Positions 16,085 to 24,691 of a stretch of DNA of 41,088 nucleotides are shown here, piece after piece (the stretch's first letter is position 1; every line of letters starts with the position of its first letter). Origin of the DNA: Chloroflexota bacterium (GTDB taxonomy: Bacteria > Chloroflexota > Dehalococcoidia > DSTF01 > RBG-16-68-14); contig QIFC01000021.1 of NCBI GenBank assembly GCA_003228685.1, positions 1-41,088 on the forward strand, in the 5' to 3' direction. Position numbers and translations under genes: made by a program. Below the pieces are notes generated by a model. The model was given only the letters and a program-made list of their open reading frames with translations. It searched no databases and was not told the DNA's origin.

Positions 16085-17311
16085 CTAGCGCTCGATCTCA
16101 GGTTCCAGTCCCAGCGTTACCTTCCCGATGTACTCGAACGCCTCGTTCGGCGAGAACGGCTGCATGAAGGGCCCCGCGCGAACGTCGCGGTACATTCGCG
16201 AGAGCGGGCTCTTGCTCAAGTAGCCCGACCCGCCGGAGAGCGTCAGCGCGCGGTCCACGATCTCGATCGCCTTCCGGTTCACAACGCTCTTCGTGCATTG
16301 CATATCCTTGTGTAGGTCGTGTAGCTCCGCCGGCGCATCCTGGCTGAGGTGATGTGCAGCGGCGTAGGCGTCTAGGGCGACTCCAGTCCGCGCTATCATC
16401 GCGCGGCACGCTGCAAGATCGATCTCGTTCTCGGCGATTGCCTGCTGGACCGATGCACGTTCAGCCTTGTGTCGCGTCGTGACAAGCTCGATGATGTGGT
16501 CCTGAGCGGCCTCCGCGATCCCGAGGAACGCCGCGACTAGGCCGATGGTGCCGAAGACGCCCGTCTCCAGCGCTTGTCCCGTCAATGTTCCCCATTCGCC
16601 ACGGGCCACCAGCGAGGCTTCCGGGATGCGGCAGTCCTTGAAGACGACGTCGTGACTGCCGGAAGCGCGCATGCCCAGGGCGTCCCAGTTGTCTTTGACA
16701 TCCATGCCTGCCGTGCCGCGAAGGACGAATGCGATGCCGGCACGGTATCCGCCATCCTCGTCCGGGACCCGCACGACCACGAAAAAGAGGTTGGTGACGG
16801 GCGACATGGTCCCGAAGATCTTGTGTCCATTCAGCAGCCAGCCATCGCCGTCGCGGGTTGCTTCGGTCAGCGGATGGCGTAGATCGGTGCCGGGTTCGGT
16901 ACCAAGGACACAGGTGACCAGGGCGGCGCTACCGATGCCACCTAGCAGGCCTTCGGTCGCCGTGATGAGCTGGGCGTCGCCCGCAGCGGCGGCGGCCTTG
17001 TGGGTGCGGTTCACGGCCCACGCGCTAGAGAGATGCATGTTCGTGGCGATCGCGGTCGATGCGTCACCCCGGCCCACCCGACCCATGCAGAGGCCCAGAT
17101 CGTGCACCGCATCCACTCCCATGCCGCCGAACTCCTCCGGTACGGGCGCGGCCATCAGCCCGCTCTTCTGCATCGCCTCGATGTTCTCGGCTGGGAAGCT
17201 GCCTTCACGGTCGTGCTGGTCCGCGCGGGTCGCGAAGTCTGCGGCGTGCTCTTCGGCCAGCGCGACCAATCGTTGGCCGGGCTCGGTCACGGGTTTCAGC
17301 TCGAAGTTCAT
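16085..17311 (-). CDS. acyl-CoA dehydrogenase family flavoprotein
   Basis: This is a 408-residue protein. The N-terminal alpha domain holds PVPEEFGGMGVDAVHDLG, and the middle beta domain holds the substrate-contact segment GHKIFGTMSPVTNLFFVV. The C-terminal helical domain ends in GPFMQPFSPNEAFEYIG. The usual catalytic Glu of medium-chain enzymes (EGT) is not present at the C-terminus (RAGPFMQPF), so it may belong to a flavin-dependent oxidase or monooxygenase-like branch. The ATG at 17311 is chosen because GGAGGTA lies 5 nt upstream; longer frames to 17377 lack this. It converges on the sdh operon with a 26-bp gap. Confidence 0.87.
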   Translation of the reverse strand: MNFELKPVTEPGQRLVALAEEHAADFATRADQHDREGSFPAENIEAMQKSGLMAAPVPEEFGGMGVDAVHDLGLCMGRVGRGDASTAIATNMHLSSAWAVNRTHKAAAAAGDAQLITATEGLLGGIGSAALVTCVLGTEPGTDLRHPLTEATRDGDGWLLNGHKIFGTMSPVTNLFFVVVRVPDEDGGYRAGIAFVLRGTAGMDVKDNWDALGMRASGSHDVVFKDCRIPEASLVARGEWGTLTGQALETGVFGTIGLVAAFLGIAEAAQDHIIELVTTRHKAERASVQQAIAENEIDLAACRAMIARTGVALDAYAAAHHLSQDAPAELHDLHKDMQCTKSVVNRKAIEIVDRALTLSGGSGYLSKSPLSRMYRDVRAGPFMQPFSPNEAFEYIGKVTLGLEPEIER

Positions 17312-17399
17312 GGCTACCTCCGTCATGGCTGAGTCAGATGGCACGGCGATCCTAACAGCGAGTGTCCACGTTAGCAAGACCGGGCGATGATGCGGTCAC

Positions 17400-17885
17400 C
17401 TAGTCCGTTGCGTCCCGCTCAGCCCTAATCGCTGCCAGCGCCAGCGCACTGACGTCCTCAGGTACCGGCGCGCTGCCGTTGTCGTGAGCGAGCGGCTCTC
17501 CGCGCTCGATCTGGTCGCCGTCTACCCAGGTCCAGGAGTCGACCTTGGGGACCGGGCGCAGCGCTTCGCCTTCCAGCGGCCGCGCGAAGTAGATGAAATC
17601 GATGTGGTGATGCGGCCCGTCCGCGTCCTCAACGTTTTCGACCAGGATCGTGGCCGGCGGCAGAAGCTGCGGTGGCGCGGCAAAGGTGTACGCGGGTGCC
17701 GGCGAGAACAATTCGGCGTTCAGACCGGTCTCCTCGCGCACCTCGCGCAGCGCGCCCGCAACCGGGTCCTCGTTGGGGTCCAGATGGCCGCCCGGCGGCA
17801 TCCATTGCTGGATCTTTGCGTGCCAGTGCAGCAGCGTGCGCCCTTGGTGGACGACGAAGGCCGTCGACGTGAAGTGGGATCGCAC
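17400..17885 (-). CDS. Nudix hydrolase
   Basis: This is a 161-residue Nudix protein. The Nudix box starts at GGHLDPNEDP and continues with the core LREVREETGL. The early LLHWHAKIQQWMPPGGHL is typical of the group that hydrolyses nucleotide-like substrates, but the substrate cannot be assigned. The start is GTG at 17885 with only a weak purine stretch upstream. It lies between an acyl-CoA dehydrogenase and the candidate selenoprotein on the same strand. Confidence 0.8.
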   Translation of the reverse strand: MRSHFTSTAFVVHQGRTLLHWHAKIQQWMPPGGHLDPNEDPVAGALREVREETGLNAELFSPAPAYTFAAPPQLLPPATILVENVEDADGPHHHIDFIYFARPLEGEALRPVPKVDSWTWVDGDQIERGEPLAHDNGSAPVPEDVSALALAAIRAERDATD

Positions 17886-17972
17886 CCGCCGATTCTAGCA
17901 GGTGCGGAGAAGCGGCGGACTACAGTGTCGCGTGAGATCATGTGCTCCCCTTCTCCCGCTCTGAGGGAGATG

Positions 17973-17992
17973 CCGCCGACTTCAGTCGGCGG
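17973..17992. other. palindromic hairpin between genes
   Basis: CCGCCGAC (17973-17980) pairs with GTCGGCGG (17985-17992) around TTCA. It sits in the 157-bp gap between the nudix gene and the candidate selenoprotein gene. No T-run follows on either strand, so it may be a REP-like element rather than a terminator. Confidence 0.5.
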
Positions 17993-18011
17993 TCGCGCCT
18001 TCTGGTTCGAT

Positions 18012-18028
18012 CGCGCCCGACGGGCGCG
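18012..18028 (-). terminator. hairpin just after the candidate selenoprotein gene
   Basis: CGCGCCC and GGGCGCG form a perfect 7-bp stem with a 3-nt loop, 15 bp beyond the stop codon at 18043-18045. It lacks a U-tract, so its role as a terminator is uncertain. Confidence 0.3.
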
Positions 18029-18042
18029 TGCAATCAGTGCGC

Positions 18043-18336
18043 TCAGGTAGGCGCGTGCTTGTGCTCCGCGCCTACGTCGAACGACTTGAAAATCAGGAAC
18101 TGCTTGACTTCCAAGCGGACGGCGGCGGCCCACTCGATGAGCTTCGGCGCGACCAGGATCCTCACGCCGTCCTGTTCCACGGCGTGATACGGCGAGAGGC
18201 GCTTGCCCTTGAGGTAGGTGTCGACCGACACCTCGGCGCTCCCGTTTCAGGTGAGGGGCGGAATAAAGTCCAGCGCCATGATGCCACCGCGCTCGCGCGC
18301 GAGGGCCAGTGCGTCTTCGCTCAGTGAGATGATCAT
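18043..18336 (-). CDS. candidate HesB/IscA-like selenoprotein with in-frame UGA
   Basis: Read from the ATG at 18336, one frame runs 97 codons to a TGA at 18043-18045 and is interrupted only by TGA at codon 30 (18247-18249). Before it the product reads SEDALALARERGGIMALDF; after it, SVDTYLKGKRL, EQDGVRILVAPKLIEW and a His-containing end (EHKHAPT). The spacing follows the HesB/IscA pattern: a helix, a strand, the first Cys of GGCSG, then DGVxxLVDP. The UGA falls where that Cys would be. The C-terminal CGC pair of IscA is absent. A SECIS-like hairpin follows the UGA (18216-18233). HesB-like selenoproteins are known in bacteria. The alternative is a nonsense-disrupted pseudogene. No clear ribosome binding site precedes the ATG, and no Sec machinery lies in the window. 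Confidence 0.65.
18216..18233 (-). promoter_or_regulatory. candidate bacterial SECIS hairpin
   Basis: On the mRNA, AGGUGUC and GACACCU form a perfect 7-bp stem closed by a GGUC loop. The stem begins 14 nt after the UGA and the loop begins 21 nt after it. Bacterial SECIS elements are hairpins directly after the UGA with a small apical loop, a G in its first two positions, and roughly 16-37 nt between UGA and loop. All three conditions are met. The stem bases also encode the conserved part of the protein, so some pairing could be coincidental. Confidence 0.6.
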
Positions 18337-18418
18337 ACCCAACAGTTATCGTCTGCGCGGCGCGAAATTACTGTAACTCATCATACATTCAAAGCCATAT
18401 GCGAAGCCTAGTAGCCAT

Positions 18419-19078
18419 TTAGGGGGTGAGCAGTTCGAGCGGAAACTGCTCCAGTGAGTCGATCACCGCGTCCGCCTCCTCGATCGGTGGCAGGGCCGTG
18501 CTGGAGGCGCGCACCTGGATCGCGTACATGCCGGCCGCCTTCGCTGACGCGATGCCAGGTATCGTGTCTTCGATGGCAACGCACTGCTCGGCAGGGACGG
18601 ATAGGAGCGATGCAGCCTGCAAATAGAGGTCGGGCGCGGGCTTACCGTTCTCAACCTGCTCGCGTGATACGACGGCGTCGAACGTGTCGAGCGGGACTCC
18701 AGCGCCTTCGCCAAGCACCGCCTCCGCCCATGCCAGCCGCGATGCGGTCGCGACTGCGATTGGTATGCCTTGGCGCTTGAGATCCGCGATCAGCGGATCG
18801 ACGCCTACAATCAGAGATCTCGGTCGGCGCAGTAAGTCGAGGAGTGTGTCGCCGTACGCTTCTATGTAGCGCGGCGCGTGTTCAACATCGAGGCCGACCG
18901 TCTCCAACACGCTGCGCCACGTGTGCGACATCGTCGAGCCGAGCAGATGCTGATAATCCTCCCATTGAATGCGTTTGCCGGCAGGCTTGAGCAGCTCGTT
19001 CACAGCCTCGAAGAAGACCGGCTCGCTATCGACAAGGACGCCGTCCATGTCGAAGATGACGGCGCGATACGCCGTCAC
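18419..19078 (-). CDS. HAD-superfamily phosphatase / phosphoglucomutase-like hydrolase
   Basis: This is a 219-residue haloacid dehalogenase-like protein. Motif I is FDMDGVLVDSE (nucleophile Asp near residue 10), motif II lies in VATASR, motif III is NGKPAPDLYL and motif IV is IEDTIPGI. The helical cap inserted after motif I is of the beta-phosphoglucomutase/phosphoglycolate phosphatase type. The substrate is not assignable. The GTG start at 19078 overlaps the stop of the upstream 2H-phosphoesterase gene by 4 bp, so the two are probably co-translated. Confidence 0.87.
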   Translation of the reverse strand: MTAYRAVIFDMDGVLVDSEPVFFEAVNELLKPAGKRIQWEDYQHLLGSTMSHTWRSVLETVGLDVEHAPRYIEAYGDTLLDLLRRPRSLIVGVDPLIADLKRQGIPIAVATASRLAWAEAVLGEGAGVPLDTFDAVVSREQVENGKPAPDLYLQAASLLSVPAEQCVAIEDTIPGIASAKAAGMYAIQVRASSTALPPIEEADAVIDSLEQFPLELLTP

Positions 19079-19767
19079 GACGCGGCGAGCGGATAGCTGG
19101 CGAGCGTCTCGAAGTCCGGCGTCTCCTCAGAGAGCCAGGCCTTCACGAACTCGACGCGTCGTATCGAGAATTTCGGACCCGGCGCCTCGTCGCGAAGCTC
19201 GGCCAGCGTTGCCCTGAGTTGGTCGAGACCTTCGTTCGATGTGAATCGGGCGATGCTCATGTGCGGAAGGAAGTTGGCTCCGTCGATCGCGTAGGTCACC
19301 ATGCCGTCCAGCCTCTCCGCGAGCGTGGTGTTCATCTCCCGTGTAGCGCCGTCCTCGCGGATCTCCAGGAAGATCACCTCGGGAAAGCCGTTCGGCAGTC
19401 CGATCTGAGCAGCGTACGCCGGAAGTGTCGAGAGCAGAGCGCCCGCATCCCGGCCGAGCCGGCCAACGTGCTCACGGAGGACGTCGTCTGCGCGCATGCG
19501 TTTGATCACCTGGAAGCCTGCCCCTTTCACCGTGATATGCCAATACTCCGACGGGTAGGGTTCGATGCCCGGGATGCCAGCGAGGCGGTCGAGCACACCC
19601 TCCGCGTACTCGCGCACTGCAGGGTCCTCGATGCGAATGAGGAAGACGAGCATCTGCGCTCGACCGTAGCTCAACTCCGATTCCATCGTTTCGCCGGCAA
19701 GCCGAAGCGAGTCGAGAGCCTGGAACCGTTCCCAAGCGGCCTCGAACGAGGTCGAGAGCTCGACCAT
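19075..19767 (-). CDS. 2H phosphoesterase / 2'-5' RNA ligase-like protein
   Basis: This is a 230-residue member of the 2H superfamily, recognised by two H-x-T/S motifs, WHITVKG (about residue 76) and PHMSIARF (about residue 170), each after a hydrophobic strand. Such proteins hydrolyse 2',3'-cyclic phosphates or ligate RNA ends. The spacing between the motifs is normal and both His are present, so an active enzyme is likely. The substrate is unknown. It lies 8 bp after greA on the same strand and overlaps the HAD gene. Confidence 0.78.
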   Translation of the reverse strand: MVELSTSFEAAWERFQALDSLRLAGETMESELSYGRAQMLVFLIRIEDPAVREYAEGVLDRLAGIPGIEPYPSEYWHITVKGAGFQVIKRMRADDVLREHVGRLGRDAGALLSTLPAYAAQIGLPNGFPEVIFLEIREDGATREMNTTLAERLDGMVTYAIDGANFLPHMSIARFTSNEGLDQLRATLAELRDEAPGPKFSIRRVEFVKAWLSEETPDFETLASYPLAAS

Positions 19768-19775
19768 CAGAAGCT

Positions 19776-20252
19776 TTAGCTGATCTTGGTGATGGTGTAG
19801 CGCAGGACGCCCTTGGGCACGTTGACCCGCACGTCGTCGCCGACGCGCTTTCCGAGCAGCGCGATGCCCACCGGCGACTCGTTGCTGATGCGCCCTTCGG
19901 CTGGATCGGCCTCGGCAGAGCCGACGATGTGGAATTCCTTCGGTTTTTTGCCCTTGCCCTCAGAGACGGTCACGTTGGAACCAACCTCGACTCGGTTCGC
20001 GCGGTGCGCGTGCTCTTCGTCGATGATCGTAGCGTCGGTGATCATCTCCTCAAGGGTGAGGATGCGCCCCTCAACGAACGCCTGCTCGTTCTTCGCGTCG
20101 TCGAATTCGGCGTTGTTCTGCGTGCTGGTCAGCTCTTTCGACAGACGAATCCGCTCCGCAACTTGCGGCCTGCGGACCGTTTTCAGCTTCTCCAACTCGG
20201 TCTCGAGCTTGGCGAGCCCTTCCTGGGTTACTAGTACAGCATGTTCTTCCAT
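19776..20252 (-). CDS. greA: transcription elongation factor GreA (tip residues altered)
   Basis: This is a 158-residue protein: N-terminal coiled coil (about 8-78) and C-terminal FKBP-like domain (about 85-158, with SPVGIALLGKRVGDDV). GreA inserts its coiled coil into the RNA polymerase secondary channel to stimulate cleavage of backtracked RNA. Aligned through VRRP and NAEF, the two acidic tip residues of E. coli GreA (D41 and E44) correspond to S43 and N46 here (KELTSTQNNAEF). Cleavage stimulation could therefore be reduced or lost. Expression is probably controlled by the leader hairpins at 20259-20296 and the promoter at 20324-20352. Confidence 0.92.
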   Translation of the reverse strand: MEEHAVLVTQEGLAKLETELEKLKTVRRPQVAERIRLSKELTSTQNNAEFDDAKNEQAFVEGRILTLEEMITDATIIDEEHAHRANRVEVGSNVTVSEGKGKKPKEFHIVGSAEADPAEGRISNESPVGIALLGKRVGDDVRVNVPKGVLRYTITKIS

Positions 20253-20258
20253 CTTTCG

Positions 20259-20296
20259 CCTCTCAAAAAGAGAGACTGAGAGTCAAAGCTCTCAGT
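20259..20296 (-). promoter_or_regulatory. greA leader: attenuator-like hairpin and SD-masking hairpin
   Basis: In transcript order, ACUGAGAG pairs with CUCUCAGU over 8 bp (20296-20275). It is followed by CUCUCUUUUU, which resembles an intrinsic terminator. The same CUCUC (20274-20270) can pair with GAGAG (20264-20260) across the U5 loop, covering the GAGAGG ribosome binding site 6 nt before the start codon. The two folds could couple termination and translation. Confidence 0.5.
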
Positions 20297-20323
20297 CGCG
20301 AATATGTACCTGTTCGTGCATGT

Positions 20324-20352
20324 AGTATACCGCCGCAAAGGAAGCTTGTAAA
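20324..20352 (-). promoter_or_regulatory. sigma-70-type promoter of greA
   Basis: On the minus strand, TTTACA (20352-20347) and TATACT (20329-20324) are separated by exactly 17 bp. Each matches the consensus in five of six positions. Transcription would start near 20317, giving a leader of about 65 nt. Confidence 0.7.
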
Positions 20353-20353
20353 G

Positions 20354-20383
20354 AAGAGGACCGCCCATGTGGGCGGCCCTCTT
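20354..20383 (-). terminator. intrinsic terminator of groEL
   Basis: On the minus strand, AAGAGGGCCGCCC pairs with GGGCGGTCCTCTT around a short CATG loop, with one G-T pair, and is followed by CTTT. It lies 23 bp after the groEL stop, directly upstream of the greA promoter. Confidence 0.85.
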
Positions 20384-20405
20384 GATCTGCCGGTAGGCTG
20401 AGGAC

Positions 20406-22058
<1,653 letters not shown>

Positions 22059-22376
22059 CTAGCTGACCTTGCAGAGCACATCCTTCTCGGACAGGACGAT
22101 GTATTCCTCGCGGTCGATCTTGATCTCTTGGCCGGAGTACTTCGCGTAGAGCACGATATCGCCGACCTTGACGTCCATCGGGATGCGCTTGCCGTCGTCG
22201 TCCTGGCGGCCTGGGCCTGCGGCTAAGACCTCGCCCTGCTGGGGCTTTTCTTTCGCCGTGTCGGGGATCACCAGCCCGCTGGACAGCACTTCCTCTTGGA
22301 CGAGAGGCTTGATCACCAATCGGTCGTTTAGTGGAACCAGTTTCGTCTTGCTCTTGCTCTTGGTCGCCGTTGCCAT
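22059..22376 (-). CDS. groES: co-chaperonin GroES
   Basis: This is a 105-residue protein that caps the GroEL ring. The core PLNDRLVIKPL, the mobile-loop region EVLSSGLVIPDTAKEKPQ, and YAKYSGQEIKIDREEYIVL identify it. The N-terminal extension ATATKSKSKTK adds about ten residues compared with typical GroES. AAGGAGG lies upstream of the ATG at 22376. It is the first gene of the groESL operon, 44 bp downstream of the CIRCE operator. Confidence 0.96.
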   Translation of the reverse strand: MATATKSKSKTKLVPLNDRLVIKPLVQEEVLSSGLVIPDTAKEKPQQGEVLAAGPGRQDDDGKRIPMDVKVGDIVLYAKYSGQEIKIDREEYIVLSEKDVLCKVS

Positions 22377-22419
22377 GTTATGTGCCCTCCTTGGAGTATG
22401 AGAACCTTACGTCGACAAT

Positions 22420-22446
22420 TTAGCACTCTCGCGACGAGAGTGCCAA
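22420..22446 (-). promoter_or_regulatory. CIRCE operator (HrcA binding site)
   Basis: TTAGCACTC, nine bases, then GAGTGCCAA match the CIRCE consensus with a single change (CCAA for CTAA). HrcA repressor binds CIRCE and represses groESL at normal temperature. On the minus strand TTGGCA, within the operator, could act as a -35 with TAAATT as -10 (18-bp spacing), so HrcA binding would cover the promoter. Confidence 0.95.
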
Positions 22447-22655
22447 TGTCTCTTAATCTTACGTGTTATGGCCGTGCAGCGCAAGGGAGAACAGTGCTCC
22501 AGGCCAGAGCCCAGGGAGGACTCAAACGAACGTATGGCAGTGTAGCTCAAGGAGATGCCGCAGAATACGCGAAACTCCCGTTAAGTCGCGTTTAGTATGC
22601 TATGTGCGGTTGTGCACAAACTAGGAGGGGAGGCAGGCCTGCACTTGTGAACGAA

Positions 22656-22685
22656 TTGACCCAGAGTGGCATGCTTCTCTATACT
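22656..22685 (+). promoter_or_regulatory. sigma-70-type promoter of rpmH
   Basis: TTGACC (22656-22661) and TATACT (22680-22685) are spaced by 18 bp, close to consensus. Transcription would begin near 22692, leaving about 20 nt before the rpmH GTG. It probably drives the whole rpmH-rnpA-yidD-yidC series. Confidence 0.8.
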
Positions 22686-22712
22686 GTTCGAGAGTCACGA
22701 AAGGGTAATCAC

Positions 22713-22850
22713 GTGCCAAAGCGTACATATCAACCGAAGCGGATTCCGCGGAAGCGGACCCATGGCTTCCGGGCGAGGATGAGTAGCCCGGGAGGGCGCA
22801 ACGTGCTGCAGGCGCGCCGCCGAAAGGGCCGTAAGCGGCTATCTGTCTAG
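22713..22850 (+). CDS. rpmH: 50S ribosomal protein L34
   Basis: This is a 45-residue, highly basic protein. [20 protein letters not shown] and the end [11 protein letters not shown] are diagnostic of L34. The start is GTG at 22713, with AAAGGG upstream at good spacing; the longer open frame upstream includes the promoter and is not coding. rpmH followed by rnpA, yidD and yidC is a widely conserved order near bacterial origins. Confidence 0.96.
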   Translation: MPKRTYQPKRIPRKRTHGFRARMSSPGGRNVLQARRRKGRKRLSV

Positions 22851-22886
22851 CGCTCTGCCACCGCTCCGGTCTTAGTCGGTTCGGCC

Positions 22887-23228
22887 ATGCTTCGAGCGCA
22901 GCGTTTACGACAGCGCCAAGAATTCGCCAGGGTCTACCGGGGAGGCAGGCCATTTCGTGGCGATCTTCTAATCATGCGGGCCTTACGCACGAATGAGCCG
23001 CTTAGCCGGTTCGGGTTCACCGCGTCACGGGCGGTCGGCAACGCAGTGACGCGCAATCGAGTGCGACGTCGCATGCGTGAAGCTATCGGTTCGCTCCCCA
23101 TCGCGTCGGGATGGGATATCGTGTTCAACTCCCGAGTGAACATCGCCCAAGCAAGCTACGCTCAGATACGGGAGGCGATGCGTACGCTGCTGGAACGCGC
23201 CGAATTGCTGGAGGAGGCTGTTTCGTGA
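22887..23228 (+). CDS. rnpA: ribonuclease P protein component
   Basis: This is a 113-residue basic protein that binds the RNase P RNA and helps mature tRNA 5' ends. The RNR signature [15 protein letters not shown] (about 52-66) and the N-terminal [15 protein letters not shown] are clear. It lies 36 bp after rpmH, and its stop overlaps the GTG start of yidD (GTGA). Confidence 0.94.
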   Translation: MLRAQRLRQRQEFARVYRGGRPFRGDLLIMRALRTNEPLSRFGFTASRAVGNAVTRNRVRRRMREAIGSLPIASGWDIVFNSRVNIAQASYAQIREAMRTLLERAELLEEAVS

Positions 23229-23434
23229 GATCGCTGGCCTTGTCCACCATCCGCGGCTACCAGCGGCTCATTTCGCCCATCCTGCCGAACGCCTGCCGCT
23301 TCGAGCCTACCTGTTCGCACTACAGCTACGAAGCAGTGGAAAAGCATGGCCTATTGCGTGGTGCGTGGCTCACTATTCGCCGATTGGCTAGATGTCACCC
23401 GTTTCACGCGCCCGGCTACGATCCGGTGCCATAG
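23225..23434 (+). CDS. yidD: membrane protein insertion efficiency factor YidD
   Basis: This is a 69-residue protein. [20 protein letters not shown] followed by [13 protein letters not shown] is the conserved YidD core with its cysteines, and the later [14 protein letters not shown] is also diagnostic. YidD assists YidC-dependent membrane insertion. The GTG start overlaps the rnpA stop by 4 bp; a longer open frame that starts inside rnpA is rejected. Confidence 0.93.
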   Translation: MRSLALSTIRGYQRLISPILPNACRFEPTCSHYSYEAVEKHGLLRGAWLTIRRLARCHPFHAPGYDPVP

Positions 23435-23459
23435 TCATGGCTATGCGCCCTAGTCTTAT

Positions 23460-24686
23460 GTGTTTCACGTGAAACATCTAGCTTCAAGTAACTCCCCGTC
23501 AAGTCCGTTACGTCCTGTCCGTGCTCCCGCGCGGCCAGCCTGGGTGATCGCCGCGTTTGTGGGCCTGCTCGTGCTGTTGTTTGCTACCGCCTGCGCAAGC
23601 GTAGCCTCGCCAAAAGGCTGGTCGTCGCCGGTCGAGGGCGATAGCGTCATCGTTGTTGCGCACAGGGATAAGCTGTATACGGTTGATCCTGCGGACGATC
23701 TATTTGCCAGTCTGCTCTTTCCGCCCGAACCAAACGTCGAGGAGATCGACACGGAAGCTCTGTATGGCAACCCAGTCGTCGTCGGCGATCGCATCTTCGT
23801 TCCCACATACGACGACAGGCTCTACGCTATCGACTTTGATGGTTTGCAGGTCTGGTCCGCGCCGTTCAAGGCAGATGGGCAGCTCGTAGGCGGCGTCATT
23901 TTTGCCTCAGAGGGAGACGATGCTGACGGCGAAGATCCGCCCGGTACGGTCTACTTTGGCTCTGACGACGGCAATCTGTACGCGCTGGAGGCCGACGCTG
24001 GTATCCAGAGTTGGTTCTTTCCGACGGGTAATGGCATCTGGTCAACGCCCGCGCTCTTCGAAGGCATGCTGTACGTCACGTCGCTTGACGGCGATCTCTA
24101 TGTGCTGGACGCTGAAACAGGCGCGCTGCAGTGGAAATTCGGGACTGACGCCGGCATCGCGTCGACACCCGTGATCGACGAAGCGGAGCGATTGGTGTAT
24201 GTCGGTGGCTTCGATAGCAAGCTCCGCGCGATCGACATCGACACGCAGCAGGAGCGCTGGTCATTCGGGGCAGACAACTGGTTCTGGACAACACCGCTTG
24301 TTGTAGACGGCGTCGTCTATGCGGGGAGCCTTGATGGCAACGTCTATGCGGTCGATATCGCGACTGGATCCCTGGCGTGGGCGCAGCCGTTCGAGACGGA
24401 AGACCCTGTCAGGTCCGCGCCAGCGCTAGCGGGCGGCGTCCTGGTAGTTGTGGACCGCGGCGGCAACGTCTATGGAATCGACCCGGAGACGGGTGCGGAC
24501 GTGTTTAACGGGCCGATACCTCTCCCCGACGACGTGCTCGCCGACCCGCTCGTGAGAGTCGCTCCAGGCGATGACGGCGAGGCGCTGGTGGAGACGGTGT
24601 TGATCGTGACCACCGGCGGCGAGCTGTACGAGATCGATCCGCAGTCACCGCGCAGCCGCGAATTGCCAGTGCAGCTAGGAGACTAG
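23460..24686 (+). CDS. PQQ-repeat beta-propeller lipoprotein (BamB-like)
   Basis: This is a 408-residue protein. A polar N-terminus (1-26) is followed by a hydrophobic segment and a lipobox-like ATAC at residues 42-45, so it is probably an exported lipoprotein. The rest is a string of PQQ-like beta-propeller blades (GDRIFVPTYDDRLYAID, GTVYFGSDDGNLYALE, LYVTSLDGDLYVLDAETG, VYAGSLDGNVYAVD). Such propellers act as binding scaffolds; BamB helps outer-membrane protein assembly. Its position between yidD and yidC suggests a role in envelope protein insertion, which is inference. The GTG start at 23460 makes the first codons coincide with a parS site; a later GTG (23469) is possible. Confidence 0.75.
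   Translation: MFHVKHLASSNSPSSPLRPVRAPARPAWVIAAFVGLLVLLFATACASVASPKGWSSPVEGDSVIVVAHRDKLYTVDPADDLFASLLFPPEPNVEEIDTEALYGNPVVVGDRIFVPTYDDRLYAIDFDGLQVWSAPFKADGQLVGGVIFASEGDDADGEDPPGTVYFGSDDGNLYALEADAGIQSWFFPTGNGIWSTPALFEGMLYVTSLDGDLYVLDAETGALQWKFGTDAGIASTPVIDEAERLVYVGGFDSKLRAIDIDTQQERWSFGADNWFWTTPLVVDGVVYAGSLDGNVYAVDIATGSLAWAQPFETEDPVRSAPALAGGVLVVVDRGGNVYGIDPETGADVFNGPIPLPDDVLADPLVRVAPGDDGEALVETVLIVTTGGELYEIDPQSPRSRELPVQLGD
23461..23476. promoter_or_regulatory. parS chromosome-segregation site
   Basis: TGTTTCACGTGAAACA is a perfect match to the palindromic parS consensus bound by ParB in Bacillus and many other phyla. It overlaps the first codons of the PQQ lipoprotein gene and lies 3.6 kb upstream of parA, within the origin-proximal gene set. 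No other full site was seen in the window. Confidence 0.93.
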
Positions 24687-24691
24687 ACGAG

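Larger units (their letters stand above)
22377..22712. other. 336-bp divergent intergenic region between groES and rpmH
   Basis: It holds the CIRCE operator (22420-22446) on the groES side and a strong rpmH promoter (22656-22685). One palindrome, TTGTGCACAA (22610-22619), is weakly reminiscent of a DnaA box. No cluster of DnaA boxes or AT-rich unwinding element is seen, so it does not look like an origin. No gene was found. Confidence 0.75.

Noticed and set aside
18043..18231. A 62-residue gene starting at GTG 18231
   Set aside because: The same frame continues upstream across one TGA into a coherent HesB-like N-terminus, so this is treated as the C-terminal part of the 97-codon candidate selenoprotein.
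22447..22712. Chromosomal replication origin between groES and rpmH
   Set aside because: Only one weak DnaA-box-like palindrome (22610-22619) is present, with no cluster or AT-rich element.
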